Of a stretch of DNA of 64,000 nt, positions 63,048 to 64,000 are shown piece after piece. The notes under the pieces are model-generated. The model made no database searches and had not been told where the DNA came from. It was given only the letters and a program-made list of their open reading frames with translations. Source of the DNA: Engraulis encrasicolus (Eukaryota; Chordata; Actinopteri; Clupeiformes; Engraulidae); NCBI RefSeq assembly GCF_034702125.1, contig NC_085869.1, positions 20,859,677 to 20,923,676 on the forward strand, given 5' to 3'. Positions within the stretch are counted from its first letter, which is position 1, and each line of letters begins with the position of its first letter. Both the position numbers and the translations under genes were made by a program.

Positions 63048-63210
63048 CTCCCTCCCTCACATTCTCCCTCCCTCCCTCCCTCCATCCATCCCTTTCTCCC
63101 TCCCTGCCTCTCTCGCCCACACAAACAAGAGGACCCCCCCCCCCCCCACTACCAGCACCACCATCCAGCCGCTCAGCAACTCCCAACCCCCCCCCCCCCC
63201 ACCCCCCGGA
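63048..63210. repeat. (CCCT)n and poly-C runs
   Basis: CCCT/CCAT tetranucleotides followed by two C-runs (about 63136-63147 and 63187-63200). Confidence 0.9.
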
Positions 63211-63333
63211 CCCCCTGTGCCCCCGTCCGTCCAGGGAAGATGAATGGATTAATGGAGTTTCATTATGTTGTGGTGTCACCTCCTCCGTCGCTCCACCCCT
63301 CCCACACATGCAGATGGAGCCCCAGTGCTATAG

Positions 63334-63338
<5 letters not shown>

Positions 63339-63387
<49 letters not shown>
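63339..63387. repeat. (CT)n microsatellite
   Basis: About 24 CT units. Confidence 0.96.
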
Positions 63388-63388
<1 letters not shown>

Positions 63389-63865
63389 AGAGGCGATGGG
63401 CACAGCCAGCCGCACCCAAGCTTGTTTAGATGGGGTCTCCCACGCATCACATGCAGGGGGTGACTGGCTGTGGTCTCTCTGTGTTTCAGAGGGATTTTCA
63501 ATGTAATGCCCCCCCCATTCCGAGCCTGGCGGTGGTCATTTTAGGCTATAGGGACACGCCTGGGAAAAGCCAACACAGCTAAATGCTTTGGCCCATTTGT
63601 CCTTAGTGTTTGTCTTGTTTTCAGTTCATCAGCCAGCCGAGAGATTACTGCTTGACTGTACTTAAGTTCACCCTACTGTACAGGTGCCACCACTCCTCCT
63701 CTCAGCAACTTTTTCTTGTCGCGCTTCAGTAGTAATTGGCTCGGCCCAATAGAAGGATTTGTAAAAATCTGCCATACACCATTTGCCAACCGGAACAGAT
63801 GCTCACATTGACTTCATAGTCCTGATTCCAAACTGGTTTTATAGAGGAGGAGGGCAGTCATAATA
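63388..63865. other. No recognised feature
   Basis: Non-coding sequence. Confidence 0.5.
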
Positions 63866-63869
63866 GAGA

Positions 63870-63927
<58 letters not shown>
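63866..63927. repeat. (GA)n microsatellite
   Basis: About 31 GA units near the right edge of the window. Confidence 0.96.
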
Positions 63928-63930
<3 letters not shown>

Positions 63931-64000
63931 GTTGAGGGGTGGAGGGAGCTTTAGGGTGGAGGTTTTTGGAGAGGGGAAGAGGATGAATACATTTAAGAGT

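Overview
This window looks like nuclear DNA of a ray-finned (teleost) fish, and almost all of it is non-coding. The evidence is the repeat content: tRNA-derived SINEs with teleost-type bodies, L2-like LINE tails, a Tc1-like transposase relic, a ZBED-type hAT relic, many short hAT-like MITEs flanked by 8-bp target duplications, and very dense CA/GT, CT/GA and CCTCT microsatellites. No bacterial or phage genes, rRNA, intact tRNA, CRISPR or operon is present. The long open frames encoding (TH)n, (CV)n, (RE)n or (SL)n are translated microsatellites, not genes.

The one well-supported coding piece is a short first coding exon at 31979-32057 (+). It has a good Kozak context, a 26-residue signal peptide and a consensus phase-1 GTGAGT donor. 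Its length, its MK-A start, its SQS end and its splice phase resemble ERBB4 exon 1. That is my best guess, but it cannot be proved because no second exon lies in the window. If it is right, 32058-64000 is the start of a large first intron and 1-31978 is 5' flank. Two much weaker exon-like or promoter-like signals lie at 371-446 and at 18758-19542; the second includes a ZNF143/THAP11-type promoter motif.

Layout: 1-9.9 kb holds simple repeats, a SINE inserted into an older repeat, two short hAT-like MITEs, a GGTAACAC-type TIR element and a duplicated 58-bp GTTTGTGC motif. 10-16.5 kb holds a 95-nt hairpin, a long CA array, a Tc1 relic split by a 348-bp foldback MITE, and MITEs with clean target duplications. 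17-18.5 kb is a degenerate ZBED-like hAT transposon. 22-30 kb is a run of MITEs and SINEs. 30.5-32.1 kb holds a perfect 26-bp hairpin, the candidate promoter and the signal-peptide exon. 34-38 kb has an L2 tail, SINEs and stretches that look like conserved non-coding DNA. 39-48 kb is extremely rich in microsatellites and contains a tandem duplication of about 0.9 kb. 48-64 kb has more foldback elements, a nested hAT pair at 60.3-60.8 kb, a V-SINE and further CA/GA arrays.

Much of the history can be read directly: SINEs and MITEs sit inside older repeats, and one repeat family supplies both filled and near-empty insertion sites. I found no convincing new protein system. The most noteworthy items are the hairpins, the nested insertions, the within-window repeat families and the first-exon candidate.
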